Assembly (NCBI RefSeq): GCF_026802175.1
Contig: NZ_CP113797.1
Location: 3,945,026 to 4,009,025, forward strand
DNA length: 64,000 bases
DNA from: Thermocoleostomius sinensis A174
Lineage (GTDB): Bacteria; Cyanobacteriota; Cyanobacteriia; Elainellales; Elainellaceae
Direction: 5' to 3'
Part shown: in pieces, positions 6,946 through 16,216 of the stretch
Layout: each line of letters begins with the position of its first letter
Position numbering within the stretch: position 1 is the first letter of the stretch
Notes under the pieces: generated by a model
Databases searched by the model: none
What the model saw: only the letters and a program-made list of their open reading frames with translations
What the model was told of the DNA's origin: nothing
Position numbers and translations under genes: made by a program

Positions 6946-9261
6946 ATGCCACAGTATTTTGGACAATTGCCCACAACCGCCCAAGCTTGGACAACGCCCG
7001 ATCCAATCGCGTCTGTGCAAACGCATTCGCAAGGAGTGGATTGCCGCAGCGGCCCAACCTGTTTAACCGTAACAATCTTAGCAGCCAACTTAATTCGAGT
7101 CCGCTTTACCCCAACGGGTGAGTTTCTGCCGCGTCGATCGTGGAATGTGACCAGGAATGATGCCGAGTGGCCTGCTGTTTCGGTTGAGGTTACAGAGGAT
7201 GCAGATTCGATCGAACTGAAGACAGAACAACTAACAGTACAAATTCAGCGAGCGACTTGTCAAATTACCTGCCTTGACCCAACGGGAATGCCCTTTGCTC
7301 AAGATGCTGATCCGGCGATCGGTTGGTCGGACAGCGGGATAGCGGCTTGGAAGCACATTGCGGCAGATGAGCATTTTTATGGGTTTGGCGAACGAACTGG
7401 CTTGTTGGATAAATTGGCAGAACGCAAAACCAACTGGACCGTAGATGCGCTGGATTACAACTCGCAAACTGACGAGATGTACCAGGCGATTCCATTTTTT
7501 ATGGCGCTGCGTCCAGGCTTGGGGTATGGGATGTTTCTCAACTCCACCCACTGGAGTCAGTTCGACATGGGGGCTAGCGAGCCAGGTGTTTGGCAAATGC
7601 ACACTCATGCCCACGAACTGGACTACTACATTATTTATGGGCCAAACCCTGCGCAAATTTTAGCCACTTATGCCCACTTAACCGGACATATGCCTTTACC
7701 ACCTAAGTGGGCCCTAGGCTATCATCAGTGCCGTTGGAGCTATGAATCATCAGCGATCGTTCGAGAATTAGCGAACGAGTTTCGTCAACGCCGCATTCCC
7801 TGTGATGTGATTCATCTCGATATTGATTACATGCAGGGATACCGAGTATTTACCTGGCATCGACAGCGATTTGCCGATCCCAAAGCATTAATTGGTGATC
7901 TAAAAGTAAATGGATTTAAGGTTGTTACGATTGTTGATCCGGGTGTGAAGTATGAACAAGAAGCGGATTATGCAATCTTTGACGAAGGATTAGAACAGGA
8001 TTGTTTTGTGCGGCGGGCCACAGGCGAACTGTTTCATGGTTATGTCTGGCCCGACAAAGCAGTGTTTCCCGATTTTATGCGTGCTGATGTGCGGCAATGG
8101 TGGGCTAATCAGCACCACGTCCTTACCGATGTGGGGGTAGCAGGCATTTGGAATGACATGAATGAACCTGCGCTTGACGATCGACCATTTGGCGATGGTG
8201 GCAACAAAATCCCCTTTCCAATGGACGCCCCCCAAGGAGCAGCCGACGAACGCACAACGCACACAGAAGTGCACAATCTCTATGGCTTGATGATGGCCCG
8301 ATCGTCTCACGAAGCCTTAGAGCAGCTACGTCCAAAGCAGCGATCGTTTGTGTTGACGCGATCGGGCTTCGCAGGCGTACAGCGTTGGTCATCAGTGTGG
8401 ATGGGTGACAATCACTCCCTATGGGATCATCTGGAAACGTCACTGCCGATGCTCTGTAATATGGGGCTATCCGGTGTCCCTTTCGTCGGATGTGATATTG
8501 GCGGGTTTGCAGGCAATGCCACAGCAGAACTGTTTGCCCGTTGGATGCAAGTAGGAATGCTGTATCCCTTGATGCGCGGTCATTCAGCCATGACCACAGC
8601 CCGCCATGAACCGTGGGTGTTTGGCGATCGAACCGAGCGCATTTGTCGCGAATACATTGAGTTGCGCTATCGATTGTTACCCTACCTCTATTCGCTGTTT
8701 TGGGAAGCGGCAACCACAGGTGCGCCCATTCTGAGACCGTTGTTGTACCATTATCCCAACGATCGCCACACCTATGCCCTGCATGATCAGGTGATGTTGG
8801 GTCCCTTTCTGATGGCGGCTCCTATTTACCGCCCAGGTCAGGAATGTCGAGCCGTATATTTACCAGAAGGAACCTGGTATGACTGGTGGACGAACGATCG
8901 TTATGATGGCCCAACGCACATTCTGGCCCATGCCCCCCTGGAACGAATGCCACTCTATGCCAAGGCGGGAGCCATCATTCCTATGCAGCCTGTGATGCAG
9001 CATGTAAATGAGCTTCCACTGACAGAGTTAACCTTAAAGATCTATCCTGGCAACGAGCAATGGACACTTTATGAAGATGATGGCGAAACGTTTGATTACA
9101 AAAATGGAGTTTGGCAAACGACGACGTATCGTACCATTCAAGAGACCGATCGGGTGATTTTGGAAGTACTCGATCGTCAAGGGAATTGGCACAGCGAGCA
9201 AACTATTCAGGCAGCATTAGCGGGTAACACGAATCTAGTGTTGGAGGTGCGTTCTATCTAA
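6946..9261 (+). CDS. glycoside hydrolase family 31, alpha-glucosidase-like
   Basis: A 771-residue GH31 enzyme that hydrolyses terminal alpha-glucosidic bonds. Domain order is an N-terminal beta-sandwich (about 30-230), a TIM barrel (about 230-590) and C-terminal beta domains. The catalytic nucleophile Asp lies in GIWNDMNEPA, the acid/base Asp in VWMGDNHSLW, and substrate-pocket motifs HLDIDYM and GCDIGGFAG are intact. No signal peptide is seen, so it is probably cytoplasmic and acts on maltooligosaccharides or glycogen breakdown products. Start is ATG 6946; no strong ribosome site is visible. GH31 also contains alpha-xylosidases and transglycosidases, so the exact substrate is not certain. 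Confidence 0.9.
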   Translation: MPQYFGQLPTTAQAWTTPDPIASVQTHSQGVDCRSGPTCLTVTILAANLIRVRFTPTGEFLPRRSWNVTRNDAEWPAVSVEVTEDADSIELKTEQLTVQIQRATCQITCLDPTGMPFAQDADPAIGWSDSGIAAWKHIAADEHFYGFGERTGLLDKLAERKTNWTVDALDYNSQTDEMYQAIPFFMALRPGLGYGMFLNSTHWSQFDMGASEPGVWQMHTHAHELDYYIIYGPNPAQILATYAHLTGHMPLPPKWALGYHQCRWSYESSAIVRELANEFRQRRIPCDVIHLDIDYMQGYRVFTWHRQRFADPKALIGDLKVNGFKVVTIVDPGVKYEQEADYAIFDEGLEQDCFVRRATGELFHGYVWPDKAVFPDFMRADVRQWWANQHHVLTDVGVAGIWNDMNEPALDDRPFGDGGNKIPFPMDAPQGAADERTTHTEVHNLYGLMMARSSHEALEQLRPKQRSFVLTRSGFAGVQRWSSVWMGDNHSLWDHLETSLPMLCNMGLSGVPFVGCDIGGFAGNATAELFARWMQVGMLYPLMRGHSAMTTARHEPWVFGDRTERICREYIELRYRLLPYLYSLFWEAATTGAPILRPLLYHYPNDRHTYALHDQVMLGPFLMAAPIYRPGQECRAVYLPEGTWYDWWTNDRYDGPTHILAHAPLERMPLYAKAGAIIPMQPVMQHVNELPLTELTLKIYPGNEQWTLYEDDGETFDYKNGVWQTTTYRTIQETDRVILEVLDRQGNWHSEQTIQAALAGNTNLVLEVRSI

Positions 9262-9281
9262 GTAGAAACCTCGGTAAGCAG

Positions 9282-9348
9282 CGCCCACCAAGCAAAACCG
9301 GAGACTGGATTAGAAACCTCCAGAATCTCTAGAAAGTAGAGGGTGGCG
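9282..9348 (+). ncRNA. candidate structured RNA element, three-stem junction
   Basis: An outer stem pairs 9282-9289 with 9342-9348 (CGC-CACC type pairing with a one-base bulge). It closes a junction holding two perfect 5-bp hairpins: CTGGA (9305-9309) with TCCAG (9319-9323), and CTCTA (9327-9331) with TAGAG (9337-9341). It lies in the 206-base gap between the GH31 gene and the IMPase-like gene. Further downstream, TTAAGCAG and CTGCTAAG near 9395-9430 can form another stem. I do not recognise a known riboswitch class; the element could also be a chance fold. Confidence 0.3.
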
Positions 9349-9467
9349 AAAGCTAACCCCTGTTCTCTTAGCTAAGTAGTCAATTTTCTCGGTTAAGCAG
9401 GTGGCACGAAAGGAATTTATCTGCTAAGAGTAGACATTGGTTATCACCACTAAGGGAAATGTCGCCA

Positions 9468-10349
9468 ATGTCGCACACACCTACACCTCGTTTAATTCTG
9501 GAAACGTTGCTTCCTCACCTAAAAGTTGCAGCGGCATATGCCCATCAGATTCAAACTCAAATTGCCACTCGTCCCGAAAAGGAGGGATATGATAACTTCT
9601 TTGCTACGGCTCTAAGCGATGCAGATTTGTCAATTCAAACGTTTGTTGAAGTGTTGTTATTAGGGTATTTCCCTAATATTCGGTTCTATGGCGAAGAACA
9701 TGAACAAACCTACAACACCAAGTATTTTCGATCGATCGAGCTTGGTCCACCGGATGATTACTTAGTGACCCTTGATCCGATCGATGGTACCCGCTTTTAC
9801 CTAGATGGACATACTAACTATCAAATTATTCTGAGTGTATTAAATCGAGATGAGTTTGAAGCTGTATTAGCGATTTCGCCGGGTCAGAACATTTACTATT
9901 ACGGTTTGCGAGGGCAAGGAACATTTCAAGGCACGTTGGCAGATACGTTGGAGGCGTGTCATCCGCTCAAGCTGGCGCCGAGCGGGGAAACGATCGTCTT
10001 GGGGTGGGGAATGGAAACCTTGGCCGAACCGTTGCGCCCTAAATATCGGGTGATTGATGTAGCCAATTCCTATTCCAGAGAGCAGGAAATTCCCGGTTTC
10101 AGCAGTATTTTGCAAGGGGAAGTGGTTGGCTCTGTCAATCGGGCTGGTCAGTTTATTGACAGTGCCGCCTTAGCCTTTTTGGCCCAGGAAGCTGGTTGTA
10201 TCGTTACAACCTTAGACGGCAATCCGCCGCCGCCGCTATACACCTGCCACCACTATCGTCGGGGGGGGTTAGTAACGGCCGTGTCCGAGTCGGTGCATCA
10301 GGACATTTTACGAGCGATTCAAATGACTCAGCTAACTTCCCAAAAGTAA
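9468..10349 (+). CDS. inositol monophosphatase family protein
   Basis: A metal-dependent sugar phosphatase of the inositol monophosphatase / FBPase superfamily (293 residues from ATG 9468). The magnesium-site Glu is in FYGEEHE and the hallmark LDPIDGTRFY (DPIDGT) is intact. The C-terminal metal Asp motif is less canonical: around GQFIDSAALAFLAQEAG, where the usual WD is replaced by ID. Its substrate could be inositol phosphate, 3'-phosphoadenosine phosphate or a sugar phosphate. ATG 9468 is preferred over ATG 9459 because the AAGGGA ribosome site at 9452-9457 is too close to the first. A possible structured leader lies upstream. Confidence 0.8.
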   Translation: MSHTPTPRLILETLLPHLKVAAAYAHQIQTQIATRPEKEGYDNFFATALSDADLSIQTFVEVLLLGYFPNIRFYGEEHEQTYNTKYFRSIELGPPDDYLVTLDPIDGTRFYLDGHTNYQIILSVLNRDEFEAVLAISPGQNIYYYGLRGQGTFQGTLADTLEACHPLKLAPSGETIVLGWGMETLAEPLRPKYRVIDVANSYSREQEIPGFSSILQGEVVGSVNRAGQFIDSAALAFLAQEAGCIVTTLDGNPPPPLYTCHHYRRGGLVTAVSESVHQDILRAIQMTQLTSQK

Positions 10350-10465
10350 CCCCCATCTCCGGGCAGGGAAATAGGGGCGATCCAATATGGAGTATTTCTT
10401 ATCCTCCCATCAAATGAGTTGAGCGGGACAGTTTGTAACAGAATGTTGTAACGTCGCTATAGCTA

Positions 10466-11524
10466 TTATGGCAATGCCGCTTGAATGATCGATCGCACGT
10501 CTTGGGCTTGACGATAGGTACTTGCGCGAGTTGATTGGTTGCCTGTGGCTCGATCGATGGTTTTCCAGGGTTTATAGAGCGGTAGGACATAGTACCGTAG
10601 ACGGGTGCGATTCGCCCAAAGTCCCATCGATGGAAACAGCAAAAACAACCCTAGGAATCCAGAGAGCGGAAACATGGGTAAGCCCACCCACCGCGCTAAC
10701 CGTTTGACATTCATCGTCCACGGATGTAACCCTTCATTGCCAACGCAAGCAATTGGCAGAATTGGCACGTGATGACGATTGCTCAACTGAATGAAACTGG
10801 GGTCAAACCGCTGCAATTGGTAGCGCTGTTGCCAGCCTTTGGCCAACCCGCGCCAACCTTCTGGGGCCACCAAGATAACCGATTGATTAGAGGGCGATTG
10901 AAAAGCCGCATCAAACTCGTTTTTGGTCGCTCGGATACCGCCCAATACCTGTGACCAGCCACTTGGCAACCACCAACGTAGCCAGGGATGATCGAAAAAA
11001 ATGTCGTGAGCTAGGGGTTGCACAAACCAGCCTTGGGACTGGCTCAACAGCACGCCTAAGCTAATCATGTCCCATGGGAAACACATGCCAGCGTGGTTCA
11101 TGACCACAATCAATGGCCCGGTGTCGGGTAGGGGGGCACTCAAATGCAATTCTGCTCGAAAATAGCGCTGGACGATCGGTGTCAGAATTTCCTGACGAAA
11201 GGATTGCTGATAAGCGGGATTGATAGTCGGAGGCTGGGAACGCGGCGCCCGGCAACCCAATCGCAACCAGCGAATCAATAACGCTAGATAGAATCCGCCC
11301 GGAATTAGAAATAATAAGTATTCAAACCCCCTCCAGCCATCGGGATCAGCATGATAGTGCTGCCAGTGGCGATTGAATAAAATCAGCCACCCAGGAGGAT
11401 ACCAAAGACAAAACCAGTCAAACCAGCTAAAGCGGTAGCCCGTTTGCGCGAATGTTTTCCCTATTTGATTCGGGGGTGGTTCGGGTAAGGGCGATAGTGG
11501 CTGCGAAGTGTCTGAAGAAATCAT
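10466..11524 (-). CDS. PlsC-like 1-acyl-glycerol-3-phosphate acyltransferase family protein
   Basis: A membrane-associated acyltransferase-like protein (352 residues from ATG 11524, preceded by a GAGG ribosome site at 11532-11535). It has a hydrophobic stretch near residues 65-85 and an acyltransferase block. The usual NHxxxxD reads NHAGMCFPWD, the later glycine motif reads APEGWRG (compare PEGTRS), and a downstream P-I-L-P-I-A motif completes the domain. It probably acylates glycerol phosphates or another lipid acceptor at the inner face of a membrane. It may not be the primary PlsC because it is longer and the motifs deviate. Its start lies 171 bases from the end of cofG on the same strand. 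Confidence 0.78.
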   Translation of the reverse strand: MISSDTSQPLSPLPEPPPNQIGKTFAQTGYRFSWFDWFCLWYPPGWLILFNRHWQHYHADPDGWRGFEYLLFLIPGGFYLALLIRWLRLGCRAPRSQPPTINPAYQQSFRQEILTPIVQRYFRAELHLSAPLPDTGPLIVVMNHAGMCFPWDMISLGVLLSQSQGWFVQPLAHDIFFDHPWLRWWLPSGWSQVLGGIRATKNEFDAAFQSPSNQSVILVAPEGWRGLAKGWQQRYQLQRFDPSFIQLSNRHHVPILPIACVGNEGLHPWTMNVKRLARWVGLPMFPLSGFLGLFLLFPSMGLWANRTRLRYYVLPLYKPWKTIDRATGNQSTRASTYRQAQDVRSIIQAALP

Positions 11525-11681
11525 GGCAGTCCCTCGATCGTCACGTCGCATGCAATCATTCCAGTTCCTATTTTGTCCAGTTAAGGCGATCGGATGAATG
11601 CACGACATCCCTATCTAGAAGGATAAAAGATGAAAAGATAGAGGAGTTCAAAGGTGAAGGAGTTCAAGAGCCGGTCTCATC

Positions 11682-12695
11682 TTAGGTAGAAAGCCGATCG
11701 CGCCAAGCTTGTACCCGTGCGCGGAGATGCGGAGATAGCCATGCATCATAGGCTGGATAAACCGGCAAGCGAGGAATCAGTCGCCATCCTACCGCTTGTA
11801 ACCAATCTGCCAGCGCTGCATCGTGCGGATGCGGATAATCCGGATTGACTTCATCTTTAGGGCCAATGCCGCCCAAATCGCGAGCACCTGCTTGCAAGCA
11901 GCGCCATAGTTGCTGGCGATCGGCAATCAGATTCGGGGGAATTTGTAGCGTGATTTCGGCTGGAAGAATTTGACGCGCTAGTTTGACCACGGTAGCAAGA
12001 TTTTCGTTCGGAAAGGCATCGCCCTGCCAAGCTTGGGTAGAACCGGGGCAATGGGGCTGCAAAATGACTTCCTGAATGTGTCCCCATTGTCGATGCACCT
12101 GCGCAATCGTTTCTAGGGTTTCAATACGATCGGATTCCGTTTCGCCGATGCCCAACAGTAGCCCCGTGGTGAAGGGAATCCGGAGTTCTCCGGCCCACTG
12201 GAGTTGCTGCAAGCGCAAGGCCGGCACTTTACTGGGGGCATGACGATGTACCGTGCTCAGTAGGGCTGGAGTCATTTGCTCTAGCATCAACCCCATCGAC
12301 ACGTTAACGGCTTTTAGCTGGGCCATTTCTTCGTAGCTCAGCGGGCCAACATTGGTATGGGGCAAAAAGCCCAGCGATAATGCTAGGTCTGCCAACTTGT
12401 AAATCCGCTGAAACCAATCTGATCGCCGCCAACTGTGGGGATGCACTTCGCCACTCAGAATCAGAACTTCAATCACACCGCGATCGTGCAACTCTCGGAG
12501 TTGACGGTCGGCTTGCTCTAACGTCAGCCAAGCACTTTGACCCGGCTCAGCACGAAAATTGCAGTAGCTACAGCGGTTAAAACACTCGTAGGTGGGAACA
12601 ATCGTATAGGCAGGGCTATAGGTGACATAAACGGGGGGCGGTGGCTCCCCCGGTTGTCTTAGCTCCTGTGTTTGCCCATCAACTAAAGGCTGCAC
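11682..12695 (-). CDS. cofG: 7,8-didemethyl-8-hydroxy-5-deazariboflavin synthase subunit CofG
   Basis: A radical-SAM enzyme that, with CofH, builds the deazaflavin chromophore Fo (8-HDF), used as photolyase antenna in cyanobacteria and as F420 precursor elsewhere. The 337-residue product has the radical-SAM cysteines as CX3CX2C in ECFNRCSYC near residues 37-45, then LILSGEVHP, GLLLGIGE and the CofG-type C-terminal PDYPHPHD. The start is GTG 12695, two bases after the TAA of the Ycf23 gene, so translation is probably coupled to it. No ATG is available nearby and no ribosome site is obvious. CofH is not in this window. Confidence 0.92.
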   Translation of the reverse strand: MQPLVDGQTQELRQPGEPPPPVYVTYSPAYTIVPTYECFNRCSYCNFRAEPGQSAWLTLEQADRQLRELHDRGVIEVLILSGEVHPHSWRRSDWFQRIYKLADLALSLGFLPHTNVGPLSYEEMAQLKAVNVSMGLMLEQMTPALLSTVHRHAPSKVPALRLQQLQWAGELRIPFTTGLLLGIGETESDRIETLETIAQVHRQWGHIQEVILQPHCPGSTQAWQGDAFPNENLATVVKLARQILPAEITLQIPPNLIADRQQLWRCLQAGARDLGGIGPKDEVNPDYPHPHDAALADWLQAVGWRLIPRLPVYPAYDAWLSPHLRARVQAWRDRLST

Positions 12696-12697
12696 GG

Positions 12698-13447
12698 TTA
12701 CAGGCGGGTGTAAGCACGGCTGACGCTGGACAACGCCTCGACCAAGCTTTGCACCGCTGCGATCATGGCTACTTCGCTATTGAGTTTGTTGATCGCCGAG
12801 CCGACACCAATACCCGACGCTCCCGCCGCGATCGCCATCGGAGCCGTAACGTTTGACAGCCCAGAAGCACACAGCACCGGCACATCGACAGCCCGAGAAA
12901 TTTCGTAAGTGGCTGCCAGTGTTGGAGATGCCTTTTCAATTAGGCCCAGCGTACCAGCATGAACAGGTTGGCTGCTGGTTCCTCCTTCAGTTTGAAGGAT
13001 ATCTGCCCCTGCCTTTACCAGTGCTTCTGCTAATTGCACTTGTTGATCCAGTCGCAGCGTATGGGGAACCGTTACCGATAGCGTAATCGTTGGCAGCAGC
13101 AACCGAGTTTGCCGCGTCAATTCCAAGACTTCTACTGCATCAAATTGGCGTCCCTGGCTGTAGAAGGCATCGTAGTTGCCAATTTCAATTAGATCTGCTC
13201 CGGCATCCACTGCTCGCACAAATGCTTCAGGGTCGATCGCCGATACGCAAACTGGCAAATGAGTGAATTGCTTTGCCATCCGCACTAGAGCCGGATCAGC
13301 GGCAATGTCTACAAACGTGGCGCCGCCGCGATCGGCTGCTTTTACCGTTGCTGCAACCCGATCGGCATTAAAGTTCGTCAAACCACTAATAATTTTGAGC
13401 GCGTTTCCCTGCTTAAACGCTGTTTGAAGTTTGGGATGAATCATCAT
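12698..13447 (-). CDS. ycf23: Ycf23 / DUF561 family TIM-barrel protein
   Basis: A 249-residue protein of the Ycf23 (DUF561) family found in cyanobacteria and in red-lineage plastid genomes. Sequence features are NALKIISGLTNF at the N-terminus, ADPALVRMAK, DLIEIGNYDAFY, LQTEGGTSSQP and the C-terminal phosphate-site-like AAGASGIGVGSAINKL. The pattern is that of a (beta/alpha)8 phosphate-binding barrel, but the reaction is not known. The start is taken as ATG 13447, with a GGAAAG ribosome site; an in-frame ATG at 13459 would add four residues. It is tightly followed by cofG (two-base gap), so the two are almost certainly one transcript. Confidence 0.88.
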   Translation of the reverse strand: MMIHPKLQTAFKQGNALKIISGLTNFNADRVAATVKAADRGGATFVDIAADPALVRMAKQFTHLPVCVSAIDPEAFVRAVDAGADLIEIGNYDAFYSQGRQFDAVEVLELTRQTRLLLPTITLSVTVPHTLRLDQQVQLAEALVKAGADILQTEGGTSSQPVHAGTLGLIEKASPTLAATYEISRAVDVPVLCASGLSNVTAPMAIAAGASGIGVGSAINKLNSEVAMIAAVQSLVEALSSVSRAYTRL

Positions 13448-13554
13448 GGGTCTTTCCAAGGGTCAACAAATGAAGTCACTTCATTGTGCCACTGTTGGGA
13501 ACCGGAGACTAGGGGAAGAGGAAAGAAGACAGGCTTTGAAAGCCGCGTCATTGT

Positions 13555-14514
13555 CTATGACAACGTACAGCGATTTACTTCTTGAAACCCACCTACTTCT
13601 GCTAGGGTATATAACGGTCTACCTTTGATTTCTTCGTATATGCGCCCGATATACTCCCCCAAAATACCAATGCTGATTAGCTGAACGGCTCCTAAAAAGA
13701 ACACAACAATCACGATCGTGGCATAGCCAGTCAATGGAGAGTTAGGCGAAAACAGCCGCCAATATACTACTAAAATCGCCATTAGTAGGGCTATGGCGGC
13801 TGCTACCAGTCCCAAATAGGTAGAAAGCCGCAGTGGTACTCTGGAAAAAGACACCAGACCGTTGATTGCCAACCCCAGAGATTTGCGAAAGGTGTATTTC
13901 ACAGGCCCGGCAAAGCGCGGATCACGATCGAAAAGAATCGCAGTTTGACGAAACCCTACCCAAGCCCGTAGACCCCGAATATATCGGTTGCGTTCGGGCA
14001 TTGCATTAAGTAAATCTACTACGCGCCGATCCATGAGGCAGAAGTCGCCCGTGTCCGTAGGAATTTCTACATCTGCTAAATGCCGCAGCACGCGATAAAA
14101 GCCGTAGGCCATCAGTCGTTTGAACCAGCTTTCGCGATGGCGTTGGTTTCGTTGGGCATAGACGACATGAAACCCGCACTGCCACCGTTCCGCCATCTTT
14201 GGAATCAGTTCAGGAGGATCTTGTAAATCGGAATCCATGACAACAATGGCGTCGCCACGGGCAAAATTAAGACCGGCTGTCACAGCAATTTGATGACCAA
14301 AATTACGTGCAAAACTGAGATAACAAATGCGCGGATCACGATGATGTAAATCGCGAATCAACGACAGCGATCGATCGCGGCTACCGTCGTCTACAAATAG
14401 AATTTCAGCATCTCCATCGAGGTAATTTATAACTTGACTTAAGCGGCGATAAAGCTCTGGGAGATTGGCTTCCTCGTTATAAATTGGTAGAACAATAGAG
14501 TAGCGAGGACTCAT
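13555..14514 (-). CDS. family 2 glycosyltransferase, DPM1/GtrB-like
   Basis: A polyprenyl-phosphate glycosyltransferase-type GT2 protein (319 residues). The GT-A domain (about 1-230) begins [14 protein letters not shown], has [11 protein letters not shown] and the metal-binding [10 protein letters not shown], and ends with the [12 protein letters not shown] amphipathic helix. Two C-terminal membrane spans follow (about 232-255 and 268-292). Such enzymes transfer a sugar from a nucleotide to undecaprenyl or dolichyl phosphate at the inner membrane face for export or glycan decoration. ATG 14514 has a GGAG ribosome site six bases upstream, better than the in-frame TTG 14526. The methyltransferase gene upstream is on the same strand. 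Confidence 0.88.
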   Translation of the reverse strand: MSPRYSIVLPIYNEEANLPELYRRLSQVINYLDGDAEILFVDDGSRDRSLSLIRDLHHRDPRICYLSFARNFGHQIAVTAGLNFARGDAIVVMDSDLQDPPELIPKMAERWQCGFHVVYAQRNQRHRESWFKRLMAYGFYRVLRHLADVEIPTDTGDFCLMDRRVVDLLNAMPERNRYIRGLRAWVGFRQTAILFDRDPRFAGPVKYTFRKSLGLAINGLVSFSRVPLRLSTYLGLVAAAIALLMAILVVYWRLFSPNSPLTGYATIVIVVFFLGAVQLISIGILGEYIGRIYEEIKGRPLYTLAEVGGFQEVNRCTLS

Positions 14515-14591
14515 GAATGGCTCCAAGTGAAGTTGAGAGTGAGGAGGGGTCGGGAGTCGGGAATAGGGCTTCTGGCGTTGGGTTTATCGAG

Positions 14592-15392
14592 TTATTTTTT
14601 AGCGACTACCGCTAGATTCCAAGCAAACCGTTTCATGAAGGGCAGTTTCTTCAAGACCTTATCTAGTGTTTCTAAACGCAAATATTCTTTTTCTAACCTT
14701 TGTTGTTCAACGATAATTTTTTTCCAATAACGCTCTTCATTCGGATTGACTCGCTCAATTAGATAAAACTGAAGAAAAATCCATAAAGAAGCGAGCCAAA
14801 ATGTATCATATAGAGTTTGTGAAAACAGCGATCGAATGAAATCAACGATTTGAATATCGAGGGGCATTTCATCGGCGGTACGAACGTCTGTAGCCATGCG
14901 GCGATAGACGTTAATGATAGGATTATGCTTCAGTGGGTCCCAAAAGCAAGCGATTCCTCCTGGTTTCAGGACTCGGTGCATTTCCTGTAGTGTCAGTTTG
15001 GGGTCGGGGATATGGTGCAATAGATTAGAAGCATAGACGATATCAAAGGTATTATCGGGAAAGTCAATGGCCATTGCATTGATGACTCGTCCCTGGATGG
15101 TCACTTGGTTTGTTGCTGCCAGTTTCAGCGCCACTTCCACCATGCCTGGCGAATAGTCGCTCGCGACACAATTGGCTCCACGACTGGCAAAATAAACGCT
15201 ATTTTCTCCGGCTCCACACCCCAAATCTAATAAGTATTTGCCGCGCACATCACCTAGATGCTGAAGAATGAAGCGATTTTCTGGGGCCGTGCAAGCTTCA
15301 AAATAGTCGCTGACCCGAATCCCTTCTACATCGATCGCGGCAGCCCAGCGATCGTGAAATACTTGTTCTTTTTTGAGGATTTCGTCTTGCAT
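14592..15392 (-). CDS. class I SAM-dependent methyltransferase
   Basis: A 266-residue Rossmann-fold methyltransferase. Motif I is LLDLGCGAGENSVYFA, followed by motif II-like CVASDYSPGMVE, the acidic FDIVYASNLLHHIPDP and post-II VLKPGGIACFWDPL. The C-terminal third (about 175-266) carries a hydrophobic stretch and basic residues suggesting membrane association. The substrate is not readable; proximity to a polyprenyl-type glycosyltransferase 77 bases downstream suggests a glycan, lipid or quinone precursor. Start is ATG 15392; codon use resembles the surrounding chromosome. Confidence 0.88.
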   Translation of the reverse strand: MQDEILKKEQVFHDRWAAAIDVEGIRVSDYFEACTAPENRFILQHLGDVRGKYLLDLGCGAGENSVYFASRGANCVASDYSPGMVEVALKLAATNQVTIQGRVINAMAIDFPDNTFDIVYASNLLHHIPDPKLTLQEMHRVLKPGGIACFWDPLKHNPIINVYRRMATDVRTADEMPLDIQIVDFIRSLFSQTLYDTFWLASLWIFLQFYLIERVNPNEERYWKKIIVEQQRLEKEYLRLETLDKVLKKLPFMKRFAWNLAVVAKK

Positions 15393-15707
15393 AGGAGTTT
15401 GGGCATCAACGATGGTTACTGAGGTTCAATGGCCTAATTAGGAGCATAGATTGTTTCACATTGCTATTTATCTCCCGTCCATGAGTTGGGCATGATGGGA
15501 TGATCAACCGACAATGTAGGGGATTGTTGATTTAGAGTCAAGCGACTGAAGCTTTTAGAGCAAATCGCAATGGTAACTAAAGCTTTGGAAAAACAAATTC
15601 TAAAAATCGTGAAAGGTTTATAGCGTCAATTAACAACGTTTTTATGAATTTGTTAATTATTCTAAGATGATATTTAATTGAGAAAAAAATTACTTTCAAA
15701 ATCCTTT
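15393..15707. other. intergenic, AT-rich, no gene recognised
   Basis: The segment upstream of the methyltransferase gene is AT-rich, particularly 15580-15700. A minus-strand open frame of 68 codons (15577-15783) overlaps the small membrane protein gene in another frame and has no coding character. The methyltransferase promoter should lie here. Confidence 0.45.
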
Positions 15708-15863
15708 TTAGGACTCTGGAAGCGACATCACCCAAACTCCTAAGGTAAGCCATGCGCCCAAGGTAATTAAGGTGATTGCCCAACCAATCGGATTTGTGTG
15801 CAACAAAGGATAGGTGACAACAACAAAGAAAGTGAAGAGACTAGATGCCACAACCTTAAGCAT
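15708..15863 (-). CDS. 51-residue two-span membrane protein, unknown
   Basis: ATG 15863 opens a 51-codon frame ending in TAA at 15708. The product has a short N-terminus, a first hydrophobic segment (about residues 6-22), a polar turn with HTNPIGW, and a second segment (about 27-46), then a short MSLPES tail. The hydrophobic pattern, lack of rare codons and sensible ends suggest a true small membrane protein of the kind found around photosynthetic and respiratory complexes. No known subunit is recognised. There is no strong ribosome site, which is common in cyanobacteria. Confidence 0.6.
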   Translation of the reverse strand: MLKVVASSLFTFFVVVTYPLLHTNPIGWAITLITLGAWLTLGVWVMSLPES

Positions 15864-16216
15864 AGATTTCTAAGGACATCACACGAACAGGACAGCGTAG
15901 AGATCGTCCTAAATTCACTATTCCATAAGGAGGTGGCTGTATCCGGAAACCTAATCAACAGCATGGCGATTGTTAAAACAGGTTGTAGAAACAGGGGCGC
16001 AGCCATTCAGAGAATGCAATCGGTAAACTAAAGAAAGTTGGTGTAGTTGGTGTTGCTAATGGGATGGATGGATCTCATCAGAGTGTTTCGTAAATTGTAA
16101 CTATCATTCGATAGCCGAGGTGGATACGCTTGCCGATCGAAGTATCGAAGCCTTATCTTTCGAGATTAAGAGAGAATAATTGCAGGGAATGCAGTTTAAA
16201 TCATTTTTAGCAGCAC
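15864..16216. other. intergenic, no gene recognised
   Basis: A divergent intergenic region between the small membrane protein gene and the HAD phosphatase gene. Overlapping open frames on both strands (15767-16031) have no recognisable protein character. It probably holds two promoters; an AAGAGAGAATAAT stretch near 16168 is a candidate -10 region for the downstream gene. Confidence 0.4.

Noticed and set aside
7990-8713. Long minus-strand frames inside the GH31 gene
   Set aside because: They are antisense to conserved catalytic motifs of GH31 and contain no recognisable protein.
15577-15783. Minus-strand 68-codon frame overlapping the small membrane protein
   Set aside because: The other frame (15708-15863) has a clean two-span protein pattern, whereas this one has AT-driven Lys/Ile/Phe composition.
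15798-16031. Plus-strand 77-codon frame
   Set aside because: It lies antisense to the small membrane protein and in promoter sequence; no protein pattern.
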